A stretch of 37,077 nucleotides of DNA from an uncultured Prevotellaceae bacterium (lineage in GTDB: Bacteria > Bacteroidota > Bacteroidia > Bacteroidales > Bacteroidaceae): contig CACYPF010000021.1 in assembly GCA_902776195.1 (NCBI GenBank), forward strand, positions 1 through 37,077, written 5' to 3'. Under the pieces are notes generated by a model. That model made no database searches. It was not told the DNA's origin and saw only the letters and a list, made by a program, of their open reading frames with translations. A program made the position numbers and the translations under genes. Shown piece after piece: positions 25,293 to 32,444 of the stretch. Within the stretch, counting starts at the first letter, position 1; every line of letters begins with the position of its first letter.

Positions 25293-26042
25293 ATGACCGT
25301 CAACTGGAAGAAATCCATCTTCATCGTGATAGACACCGCTCTTGCTGTCTATCTGCTTCTTGCCGTCACAGCCCTCAACAAGCCTGACGACCAGAGGTCG
25401 GTGTGCACACAGGTGGACATCCACATCGAGGACGGTCATGTTGACGGGTTCCTTGGGGACCTGGAGATCAAGGAGCAGCTCCAACGGGCTAAGATTTATC
25501 CGCAGGGGCAGCCGATGAAACAGATCAACGTGCGTAAGATAGAGGAGACCATCCGTAAGAACCCCTTCGTCGAGAAAGCGGAGTGTTTTAAGACACAAGG
25601 GGGACATGTGAAGGTCAACCTCACCCAGCGCCTGCCCGTCGTACGGGTGAAGGCAGACAATGGTGACGACTACTACGTGGATGTCCACGGGGAGATCATG
25701 CCAAACACCCGCTATACCAGCGACCTGGTGATTGCCACTGGACACATCAGCCATGCCTTTGCCCAGAAGAAACTGGCTTTCCTGGGTAATTTCGTCACCA
25801 CCAATCCGTTCTGGCACTCACAAGTGGAGCAGTTCCATGTCCTCGCCGACGGTACGGTGGAGATGGTGCCTCGCATCGGCGACCACATCGTCTATCTGGG
25901 CAGTATCTCCAATATCCCGCAGAAGTTCGACCGTTTGGAGAAGTTCTACCGCTATGGACTGAGCGTGGCGGGATGGAACAAATACTCCTATATCAATATG
26001 GAGTTCGACAATCAGATTATCTGTAAGAAAAGAAGAAAATAA
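25293..26042 (+). CDS. ftsQ: Cell division protein FtsQ-like
   Basis: A 249-residue bitopic protein with a short cytoplasmic head, one transmembrane helix (about 8-28, FIVIDTALAVYLLLAVTAL) and a periplasmic domain. A POTRA-like pattern is recognisable: INVRKIEETIRKNPFVEKAE followed by VKVNLTQRLPVVRV. FtsQ recruits FtsL/FtsB to the divisome. Overall conservation is low as usual for the family; the call is supported by topology and by its place between murC and ftsA. It ends in a basic tail (KKRRK). ftsA begins 20 bases later. Confidence 0.88.
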   Translation: MTVNWKKSIFIVIDTALAVYLLLAVTALNKPDDQRSVCTQVDIHIEDGHVDGFLGDLEIKEQLQRAKIYPQGQPMKQINVRKIEETIRKNPFVEKAECFKTQGGHVKVNLTQRLPVVRVKADNGDDYYVDVHGEIMPNTRYTSDLVIATGHISHAFAQKKLAFLGNFVTTNPFWHSQVEQFHVLADGTVEMVPRIGDHIVYLGSISNIPQKFDRLEKFYRYGLSVAGWNKYSYINMEFDNQIICKKRRK

Positions 26043-26062
26043 GAAATAAATAAAGTCACAAG

Positions 26063-27514
26063 ATGCCAAAAGAATTTATCGTTGCTATCGAACTGGGGTC
26101 ATCCAAGATGACAGGTATCGCAGGTAAGAAGAACCTTGACGGCAGTATCCAGGTACTCGCCGTGGTCAAAGAGGAGTCATCCTCCTTCATCCGTAAGGGA
26201 TATGTGTACAACATCGACAAGACCGCCCAGTGTCTGGCGACTATCGTCAGCAAACTGGAAAAACAGCTCAAGACAACTATCACACAGGTGTATGTCGGAG
26301 TCGGTGGTCAGTCAATCCGCTCTGTCCGCAATGTCATTTCCAAGGAACTGCCTGCCGATACGGTGGTGACTCAGAATATGGTCATTGAACTGATGGATTC
26401 CAACCGCAATATGAAATACCCTGACCAGGAGATTCTCGACGCTGCCGTTCAGGAGTATAAGGTGGACTCCCAGTACCAGCTGGACCCCGTGGGTATCCAG
26501 TGTAACCACATCGAGGGTAACTTCCTCAATATCCTGCAGCGCAAGGCATTCTACAAGAACCTCAACATGTGTTTCGAGGCGGCAAGTATCAATGTGGCAG
26601 AGATGTATCTCGCACCACTGGCACTCGCCGACAGCGTACTCACGGAGACGGAGAAACGGTCGGGCTGTGCGCTGATAGACATCGGTGCCGACACGACGAC
26701 GGTCAGTGTGTTCTCCAAGAACGTGCTGCGCCACCTCGCCGTCATCCCTCTGGGTGGTAATAACATCACCAAGGATATCGCCTCCCTGCAGATGGAGGAG
26801 CGTGACGCTGAGAAGATGAAGCTCAAGTATGCGACAGCATATACGGACAATAACGATATTGACAACAACCTGAAATATCCCATCGACCAAGACCGTCAGG
26901 TGGACAGCCGTAAGTTCATTGAGATTGTCGAGGGTCGTCTGGAGGAGATCATCACCAACGCATGGTGCCAGGTCCCCGAGGAGCTCTGCGACAAACTGCT
27001 GGGCGGTATCATCCTCACGGGTGGTGCTTCGAACATGAAACTTATCGAGAAGGCGTTCGCCAACTACACGCATGTCGACAAGATACGCATCGCCAAGTTT
27101 GTCACACAGACCATTGTGTCGAACCTGCCGGAGATTACCGCAAAGGACGGACAGATGAATACCGTTCTGGGACTCCTTGCCAAGGGTGACATCAACTGTG
27201 CGGGACAGGAGATAGACCCGAACCGTGGGCTCTTCGACGAGACGAGACAGCAGACCATAGAGAACCCCATCGACCAGCGCCGTGCTCGGCAGGCCGTCGA
27301 GACACCTGCCGGTGTCGTACGCACCCGTGAGGAGGTGCAGCGTGCCGAGGAGGAGGCTCGCCAGAAGAAGGAGGATGAGGAGCGTGCCGCACGTGAGAAG
27401 GCAGAGGAGGAGGCTCGTCTGGAGGCTGAGCGCCGCAAGGAGAACAGTGCGTTCACGAAGATGGGACGCTGGCTGAAGAAGTTCGGACAAGAGATCATCA
27501 AGGAAGAAGATTAA
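26063..27514 (+). CDS. ftsA: Cell division protein FtsA with extended charged tail
   Basis: FtsA is the actin-like protein that tethers FtsZ filaments to the membrane. The 483-residue protein has VAIELGSSKMTGIAG at the N-terminus, ALIDIGADTTTVSVF as the phosphate-2 motif and GGIILTGGASNMKLIEKAF as the adenosine motif. It is about 60 residues longer than Escherichia coli FtsA: a Glu/Arg/Ala-rich helix (about 418-460) stands between the core and the last segment. The tail KMGRWLKKFGQEIIKEED (466-483) looks like the amphipathic membrane-targeting helix. ftsZ follows after 15 bases. Confidence 0.95.
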   Translation: MPKEFIVAIELGSSKMTGIAGKKNLDGSIQVLAVVKEESSSFIRKGYVYNIDKTAQCLATIVSKLEKQLKTTITQVYVGVGGQSIRSVRNVISKELPADTVVTQNMVIELMDSNRNMKYPDQEILDAAVQEYKVDSQYQLDPVGIQCNHIEGNFLNILQRKAFYKNLNMCFEAASINVAEMYLAPLALADSVLTETEKRSGCALIDIGADTTTVSVFSKNVLRHLAVIPLGGNNITKDIASLQMEERDAEKMKLKYATAYTDNNDIDNNLKYPIDQDRQVDSRKFIEIVEGRLEEIITNAWCQVPEELCDKLLGGIILTGGASNMKLIEKAFANYTHVDKIRIAKFVTQTIVSNLPEITAKDGQMNTVLGLLAKGDINCAGQEIDPNRGLFDETRQQTIENPIDQRRARQAVETPAGVVRTREEVQRAEEEARQKKEDEERAAREKAEEEARLEAERRKENSAFTKMGRWLKKFGQEIIKEED

Positions 27515-27529
27515 CAAAAAAAGAAGAAT

Positions 27530-28840
27530 ATGGATAATTTACTGGATTTCGGTGTACCCGAAAAGGAGAGCAGCATCATCAAGGTGATTGGTGTTGGTGG
27601 TGGCGGAGGCAATGCCGTCAACCACATGTATCGTGAGGGAATCCACGATGTGACCTTCGTGCTCTGTAATACCGATAACCAAGCACTGAACGACTCCCCC
27701 GTCCCTGTTCATCTGCAACTGGGTAAGGAAGGACTGGGTGCTGGCAACAAGCCCGAGCGTGCCCGTGCTGCTGCCGAGGAGAGTCTCGAAGATATCAAGG
27801 CGATGCTGAGTGACGGCACACGCATGGCATTCATCACGGCAGGTATGGGTGGTGGTACCGGTACTGGTGCCGCTCCTGTGATTGCCCGTGTCTCCAAGGA
27901 ACTGGGCATTCTGACGGTGGGTATCGTCACGATTCCCTTCCGTTTCGAGGGTGACCGTAAGATAGACCAGGCACTGGACGGTGTCGAGGAGATGTCGAAG
28001 CATGTCGATGCCCTGCTGGTCATCAATAACGAGCGACTCCGTGAGATATACCCTGAGCTGTCGGTGCTCGACGCTTTCGGCAAGGCGGACGACACTCTGT
28101 CGGTGGCTGCCAAGTCAATAGCAGAGATCATCACGGTACACGGTCTCATCAACCTCGACTTCAACGACGTGAAGACGGTACTGAAGGATGGTGGTGTCGC
28201 CATCATGTCGACCGGCTACGGCGAGGGCGAGGGTCGTGTGCGCAAGGCAATTGACGATGCGCTGAACTCCCCGTTGCTGAACGACAATGATGTGTTCAAC
28301 TCGAAGAAGATACTGCTCAGCATCTCGTTCGCAGGCAGCAAGGACGGTAAGGACTCGCTGATGATGGAGGAGATGAATGATGTCAACGAGTTCATGGCGA
28401 AGTTCGGTGACTTCGAGATCAAATGGGGTCTCGCCACCGACCCTGAGCTGGGTAAGAAGGTGAAGGTGACCATCCTCGCCACCGGTTTCGGCATTGAGAA
28501 TGTCGATGGCATGAACGGACACCTGAAGCGTCATACCCAGGAGGAGGCTACCCGTCTGGCAGAACAGCAGGAGCGGGAGGCGGAGAAACAGGACCGCCGT
28601 AACCGCTACTATGGCAACGAGGGCAGTACCAAGCGTTACAAGCGCCGTCCACACGTCTATGTGTTCCGTGCCGACGACCTTGACAACGACGATGTCATCT
28701 CCGCTGTGGAGCAGACGCCTACCTACAAGCGCACGAAGGAGATTCTCGACAGCATCTACCATCAGGCTACCGGGGAGGCACAGCAGCCGGACGAGCCCGC
28801 ACAAGAGTCACCCGTACAGGGAACGATTGTGTTTAGTTGA
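27530..28840 (+). CDS. ftsZ: Cell division protein FtsZ
   Basis: The tubulin-like GTPase that forms the division ring. Within 436 residues, the GTP loop GGGTGTG is at 107-113 and the catalytic T7 loop NLDFND at 208-213, with N208, D210 and D213 at the expected positions. The core ends near residue 325. The C-terminal linker is charged and contains a basic stretch (KRYKRRPHVYVF). The protein ends PVQGTIVFS; I do not see the canonical proteobacterial tail motif that binds FtsA/ZipA, so the last residues are only a candidate for that function. It is the last gene of the cluster, 6 bases from the convergent recO stop. Confidence 0.97.
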   Translation: MDNLLDFGVPEKESSIIKVIGVGGGGGNAVNHMYREGIHDVTFVLCNTDNQALNDSPVPVHLQLGKEGLGAGNKPERARAAAEESLEDIKAMLSDGTRMAFITAGMGGGTGTGAAPVIARVSKELGILTVGIVTIPFRFEGDRKIDQALDGVEEMSKHVDALLVINNERLREIYPELSVLDAFGKADDTLSVAAKSIAEIITVHGLINLDFNDVKTVLKDGGVAIMSTGYGEGEGRVRKAIDDALNSPLLNDNDVFNSKKILLSISFAGSKDGKDSLMMEEMNDVNEFMAKFGDFEIKWGLATDPELGKKVKVTILATGFGIENVDGMNGHLKRHTQEEATRLAEQQEREAEKQDRRNRYYGNEGSTKRYKRRPHVYVFRADDLDNDDVISAVEQTPTYKRTKEILDSIYHQATGEAQQPDEPAQESPVQGTIVFS

Positions 28841-28846
28841 TAGTGA

Positions 28847-29569
28847 TTAGTTAGCATAGACCTCTCGCAGCACTGCAAGACTTCTCAGTTCCGGGAAGTC
28901 AGGCAGATGCAGCTGGTAATAGCGCATCAGCACGGTGAGGATACGCTGCCGCTCCTCACGGGAGAACCTAAACAGGTGCATCGACCCGAAGTCCATACGC
29001 ATCAGCAGCCGTACCATCTCCGCCTCCCTGCCCTGCAGGAAGTCGGGATGAGTAGGGACGACCTCCGAGAAGGTGCCTTCCCGTAAATCGAAGACCCCTC
29101 GCACCTCTTCCATCCTCGGATAGAATCCCAGAAACCTCGCCAGTCGCATGAGGAATGTCAGATGAAAGTTAGCCACCCCCTGTGTTGCCGCATCCAACCA
29201 CTGCAGCGAGTCGGTGATGTAATCGTAGAGGGGGTCGTTACGCTGTTCGGAGCGCAGGGCATAATACAAGAACTCAGCGATGAACAGAGTGATGGAGAGT
29301 TTCTCGGGTGACAGCGGGATGGTGGTGTAAGGCACCAGCAACCGCGCATCAGTGAGTTTCTGCAACTGCACCCGCGGGCGGTGGTCGAAGGTGACCTCCA
29401 ATAACGTCAGCGGTTGGAAATACTGCTTCTTCAACGCCCCATGCACCGACTTGGGCATGGTCATTACGAAGGAGAGCCTTCCCAGTTGCCTTGTGAACAG
29501 ATCCACAATCAACTTCCGCTCCCCATATTTCAGCGTATGCAGCACGATAGCAGGTGTCTTGACAATCAT
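28847..29569 (-). CDS. recO: DNA repair protein RecO
   Basis: RecO loads RecA onto SSB-coated single strands together with RecR and anneals complementary strands. The 240-residue protein has the N-terminal OB-fold (VKTPAIVLHTLKYGERKLIV and the LGRLSFVM strand) and the helical C-terminal domain with FLMRLARFLGFYP and FDLREGTF. It has no cysteine at all, so the zinc finger found in some homologues is absent. Conservation in the family is low but these blocks are characteristic. The -7 box ends only 4 bases before its ATG, so it may be leaderless. Confidence 0.92.
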   Translation of the reverse strand: MIVKTPAIVLHTLKYGERKLIVDLFTRQLGRLSFVMTMPKSVHGALKKQYFQPLTLLEVTFDHRPRVQLQKLTDARLLVPYTTIPLSPEKLSITLFIAEFLYYALRSEQRNDPLYDYITDSLQWLDAATQGVANFHLTFLMRLARFLGFYPRMEEVRGVFDLREGTFSEVVPTHPDFLQGREAEMVRLLMRMDFGSMHLFRFSREERQRILTVLMRYYQLHLPDFPELRSLAVLREVYAN

Positions 29570-29573
29570 TCCT

Positions 29574-29600
29574 CAAAAGTACTGCTATTTTGTGACAAAA
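29574..29600 (-). promoter_or_regulatory. recO: recO promoter with a 13-bp palindrome
   Basis: On the minus strand TACTTTTG (29581-29574) matches TAnnTTTG and ends 4 bases before the recO ATG. Just upstream, 29588-29600 reads TTTTGTGACAAAA, a perfect 6+1+6 palindrome that could be an operator or supply an upstream TTTTG element. Confidence 0.6.
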
Positions 29601-29688
29601 CGAAACAACGACATCCGTATTTTCGTTAAAAATACTTAAATACTCCTCTTTCCTCATTTCCCATACCTCATTTCTCATTAAAATTCCG

Positions 29689-29696
29689 TACCTTTG
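29689..29696 (+). promoter_or_regulatory. -7 element (TACCTTTG) of the tRNA-Glu/rpsT unit
   Basis: TACCTTTG matches TAnnTTTG and lies 46 bases before the tRNA. A small hairpin (GCATTT TGGG AAATGC, 29702-29717) is in the intervening precursor leader. No other promoter is seen before rpsT. Confidence 0.65.
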
Positions 29697-29742
29697 CACC
29701 CGCATTTTGGGAAATGCACCGAAAAGGTAAAGGAATTTCCTG

Positions 29743-29817
29743 GGTCCCTTCGTCTATCGGTTAGGACGAGAGATTTTCATTCTCTAAAGAGGAGTTCGAC
29801 TCTCCTAGGGACTACCA
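29743..29817 (+). tRNA. tRNA-Glu (anticodon TTC)
   Basis: The cloverleaf folds cleanly. The 7-bp acceptor stem GGTCCCT pairs with AGGGACT, with one G-T pair at its end. The D stem is GTC/GAC around TATCGGTTAG, and the anticodon stem is AGAGA/TCTCT with loop TTTTCAT giving anticodon TTC. The variable loop has 4 bases and the T arm is AGGAG-TTCGACT-CTCCT. The discriminator A and the CCA end are encoded. TTC reads GAA and GAG glutamate codons. Confidence 0.97.
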
Positions 29818-29834
29818 TTAAATCCGTCATCTGC

Positions 29835-29897
29835 ACAGCCAAGTGCTACCGCAGGGGGATAAGGTGGCGGAGGGTGGCAACACCCGCCCAGGGCTGT
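29835..29897 (+). ncRNA. Structured leader RNA of rpsT (three-way junction)
   Basis: Between tRNA-Glu and rpsT lies a GC-rich element that folds by eye. A closing stem joins 29835-29840 (ACAGCC) and 29892-29897 (GGCTGT). Hairpin 1 pairs 29845-29850 (GCTACC) with 29863-29868 (GGTGGC) over a 12-base G-rich loop. Hairpin 2 has GGGTG/CACCC (29872-29876/29881-29885) capped by a GCAA tetraloop of the GNRA type, extended by GG/CC. The G run in loop 1 could pair with GACCC downstream (about 29911-29915). The likely role is autogenous control by S20 or processing of the tRNA-rpsT transcript. I cannot assign it to a known RNA family. Confidence 0.65.
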
Positions 29898-29953
29898 CCT
29901 TGAGACGTAAGACCCATAAGCTTTATATTAACAATTAAAAATTTAAGAAAAAA

Positions 29954-30205
29954 ATGGCAAATCACAAGTCAAGCCTGAAGAGAATTCGTCAGGAGAAAAC
30001 GAGAAAAGAGCACAACCACTATTATGCAAAGACCATGCGTAACGCAGTTCGCAAGCTGCGTGCCATGACTGACAAGGAAGAGGCTATAAAGCTCTACCCC
30101 AGCGTTCAGAAGTTGCTCGACAAGTTGGCTAAGACCAACATCATTCATAAGAACAAGGCTGCCAATATCAAGTCAAGCCTCTGCGCTCACATCAACAGCC
30201 TGTAA
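29954..30205 (+). CDS. rpsT: Small ribosomal subunit protein S20 (bS20)
   Basis: An 84-residue basic helical protein that binds 16S rRNA in the body of the small subunit. It starts [17 protein letters not shown], the typical S20 N-terminus, continues with NAVRKLRAM, and ends with the [15 protein letters not shown] block; length is standard. No Shine-Dalgarno is visible: the ATG is preceded by an A-rich stretch, as is usual in Bacteroidota. A structured leader precedes it and a strong terminator follows. Confidence 0.97.
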   Translation: MANHKSSLKRIRQEKTRKEHNHYYAKTMRNAVRKLRAMTDKEEAIKLYPSVQKLLDKLAKTNIIHKNKAANIKSSLCAHINSL

Positions 30206-30231
30206 GTTAAATTGCGAAAAAGTATAAAAAA

Positions 30232-30266
30232 GGTCAGATAAACTTTGTTTATCTGGCTTTTTTTTT
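30232..30266 (+). terminator. Rho-independent terminator after rpsT
   Basis: The stem GTCAGATAAAC/GTTTATCTGGC has about ten pairs plus terminal wobbles, a 3-base loop TTT at 30244-30246, and a run of nine T residues from 30258. It ends the tRNA-Glu/rpsT transcript. The loop region also supplies the -33 element of the gyrB promoter. Confidence 0.85.
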
Positions 30267-30275
30267 GTAATTTTG
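30244..30275 (+). promoter_or_regulatory. gyrB: gyrB promoter overlapping the rpsT terminator
   Basis: TTTG at 30244-30247 and TAATTTTG at 30268-30275 are separated by 20 bases, a good Bacteroidota -33/-7 pair. The -33 box is formed by the loop and first stem base of the upstream terminator. The -7 box ends 26 bases before the gyrB ATG. Confidence 0.75.
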
Positions 30276-30301
30276 TCACCCGAAAACGACTATTTTTTAA
30301 A

Positions 30302-32275
30302 ATGGCAGAAGAACAGAAGAACGCAAGTAATTATTCCGCGAGTAACATTCAGGTACTCGAAGGCTTAGAGGCAGTGCGCAAGCGCCCCGCCATGTATATC
30401 GGTGACATCAGCGAGAAAGGTCTCCACCACCTGGTGAACGAGACCGTCGACAACTCCATCGACGAGGCGATGGCAGGCTACTGCACCCACATCGAGGTCA
30501 CCATCAACGAGGACAACTCCATCACCGTTCAGGACAACGGACGAGGCATCCCCGTTGACGAGCACGAGAAGATGCACAAGTCAGCACTGGAAGTCGTCAT
30601 GACCGTCCTCCATGCCGGTGGTAAGTTCGACAAAGGCTCCTATAAGGTCAGCGGCGGACTCCACGGTGTCGGTGTGAGCTGTGTCAACGCCCTCTCCACC
30701 CACATGCTGTCACAGGTTTTCCGCAACGGACATATCTACCAGCAGGAGTATGAGAAGGGAAAGCCCCTGTATGACGTGAAGATCGTGGGCGACACCGACA
30801 AGACAGGTACCCGTCAGCAGTTCTGGCCCGACGGCACCATCTTCACCACCACGGAATACAAATACGACATCATCGCACGCCGTATGCGTGAGCTCGCCTA
30901 CCTCAACGCAGGCATCACCATCACGCTCACCGACCTGCGTCCTGACGAGGAGGGCAACCTCCGCCAGCCTGAGATCTTCCACGCCAAGGAGGGACTCAAG
31001 GAGTTCGTGCGCTACGTTGACCGTCACCGCACCCACCTCTTCGACGATGTCATCTACCTGAAGACAGAGAAGCAGGGAGTGCCCATCGAGGTTGCCGTGA
31101 TGTACAACACCGACTACAGCGAGAACATCCACTCCTATGTCAATAATATCAACACCATCGAGGGAGGTACCCACCTCACCGGATTCCGCATGGCACTCAC
31201 CCGCACGCTGAAGGCGTATGCCGATGCTGACCCCCAGATCTCCAAGCAGATCGAGAAGGCGAAGATAGAGATTGCCGGTGAGGACTTCCGTGAGGGACTC
31301 TCCGCAGTCATCAGCATCAAGGTCGCTGAGCCACAGTTCGAGGGACAGACCAAGACGAAGCTCGGCAACAGCGAGGTGGCTGGTGCCGTCCAGCAGGCTG
31401 TCGGTGAGGCACTCAGCAACTATCTGGAGGAGCACCCCAAGGAGGCAAAACTCATCTGCGACAAGGTCGTCCTTGCAGCCACTGCCCGTATCGCGGCACG
31501 TAAGGCACGTGAGAGCGTACAGCGCAAGAACCCCATGACAGGTGGCGGACTCCCCGGAAAGCTCGCTGACTGCTCGAACAAAGACCCGAAGGACTGTGAG
31601 ATATTCCTCGTCGAGGGAGACTCCGCCGGCGGCTCCGCCAAGCAAGGACGTGACCGCCATTTCCAGGCTATCCTCCCCCTGCGCGGTAAGATACTTAATG
31701 TGGAGAAAGTACAGTGGCACCGTGTCTTCGAGGCAGAGTCCGTGATGAACATCATCCAGTCTATCGGTGTCCGCTTCGGTGTTGACGGAGAAGGCGACCG
31801 TGAGGCAAACATCGACAAGCTGCGTTACGACAAGATCATCATCATGACCGATGCCGATGTCGATGGCTCACACATCGACACCCTCATCATGACCCTCTTC
31901 TACCGCTTCATGCCACAGGTCATCCAGGGTGGTCACCTCTATATCGCCACCCCACCCCTCTACAAGTGCACGTACAAGAAATACTCTGAGTACTGCTACA
32001 CTGAGCAGCAGCGTCAGAACTTCATCGACCGCTATGTCGACGGACGAGACGATGACAAGGCACTGCACACCCAGCGCTACAAAGGTCTTGGTGAGATGAA
32101 CCCCGAACAGTTGTGGGAGACCACCATGAACCCCGAGAACCGCCTGTTGAAGCAGGTCACCATCGAGAATGCCGCACAGGCAGACGAGATTTTCTCCATG
32201 CTGATGGGTGATGATGTGGAGCCCCGCCGTGAGTTCATAGAGCAAAATGCTACCTACGCAAATATCGACGCATAA
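30302..32275 (+). CDS. gyrB: DNA gyrase subunit B
   Basis: GyrB is the ATPase subunit of gyrase, which introduces negative supercoils. The 657-residue protein (start MAEEQKNASNYSASNIQVLE) has the GHKL ATPase motifs LVNETVDNSIDEAMAG, QDNGRGIPVD and GGLHGVGVSCVNALS, the TOPRIM motifs EGDSAGGSAKQGRDR and MTDADVDGSHIDTL, and the C-terminal QRYKGLGEMNPEQLWETTMNP block. I reject the in-frame upstream start at 30245, because it lies in the terminator and before the promoter. The compact length, without the large insertion of enterobacterial GyrB, is typical. A terminator follows the gene. Confidence 0.96.
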   Translation: MAEEQKNASNYSASNIQVLEGLEAVRKRPAMYIGDISEKGLHHLVNETVDNSIDEAMAGYCTHIEVTINEDNSITVQDNGRGIPVDEHEKMHKSALEVVMTVLHAGGKFDKGSYKVSGGLHGVGVSCVNALSTHMLSQVFRNGHIYQQEYEKGKPLYDVKIVGDTDKTGTRQQFWPDGTIFTTTEYKYDIIARRMRELAYLNAGITITLTDLRPDEEGNLRQPEIFHAKEGLKEFVRYVDRHRTHLFDDVIYLKTEKQGVPIEVAVMYNTDYSENIHSYVNNINTIEGGTHLTGFRMALTRTLKAYADADPQISKQIEKAKIEIAGEDFREGLSAVISIKVAEPQFEGQTKTKLGNSEVAGAVQQAVGEALSNYLEEHPKEAKLICDKVVLAATARIAARKARESVQRKNPMTGGGLPGKLADCSNKDPKDCEIFLVEGDSAGGSAKQGRDRHFQAILPLRGKILNVEKVQWHRVFEAESVMNIIQSIGVRFGVDGEGDREANIDKLRYDKIIIMTDADVDGSHIDTLIMTLFYRFMPQVIQGGHLYIATPPLYKCTYKKYSEYCYTEQQRQNFIDRYVDGRDDDKALHTQRYKGLGEMNPEQLWETTMNPENRLLKQVTIENAAQADEIFSMLMGDDVEPRREFIEQNATYANIDA

Positions 32276-32302
32276 ATTAGTTATGCTAAAAGTAATGGTT
32301 TG

Positions 32303-32336
32303 CCCCTGTAAGTCGTGAGATTTGCAGGGGATTTTT
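32303..32336 (+). terminator. Rho-independent terminator after gyrB
   Basis: CCCCTGTAA pairs with TTTGCAGGGG (about nine pairs including one G-T wobble) around a loop of about ten bases, followed by ATTTTTG. It lies 28 bases after the gyrB stop. Confidence 0.7.
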
Positions 32337-32372
32337 GTTAGGAAATCTTAAAAAGGCGGATTTTCCTTGTGG

Positions 32373-32403
32373 TGGAAACATACAGAAACGTTTTTGGAAC
32401 AAA
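32373..32403 (+). repeat. 31-bp duplicated element, copy 1
   Basis: This stretch, beginning TGGAAACATACAGAAACG and ending TTTTTGGAACAAA, recurs without mismatch at 34947-34977 on the same strand. Here it ends 29 bases before the -7 box at 32433; the second copy ends 28 bases before its -7 box. It contains the palindrome AAACGTTT. An activator binding site is a reasonable guess. Confidence 0.85.
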
Positions 32404-32432
32404 AACACACCTGTCATACCCCTTTTTCATGC

Positions 32433-32440
32433 TAACTTTG
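32433..32440 (+). promoter_or_regulatory. -7 element (TAACTTTG) of the helix-hairpin-helix barrel gene
   Basis: TAACTTTG matches TAnnTTTG and ends 4 bases before the ATG at 32445, predicting a leaderless or nearly leaderless mRNA. The -33 region is poor, which may explain a need for the upstream repeat element. Confidence 0.65.
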
Positions 32441-32444
32441 CGGC

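Noticed and set aside
26312-27517. 401-codon minus-strand frame opposite ftsA
   Set aside because: ftsA shows all actin-like motifs in the other strand. The antisense frame is low in family-like features and starts inside the ftsA-ftsZ junction.
30710-31720. 336-codon minus-strand frame opposite gyrB
   Set aside because: Leu/Val/Asp-rich antisense of the highly conserved gyrB; no motif and no promoter.
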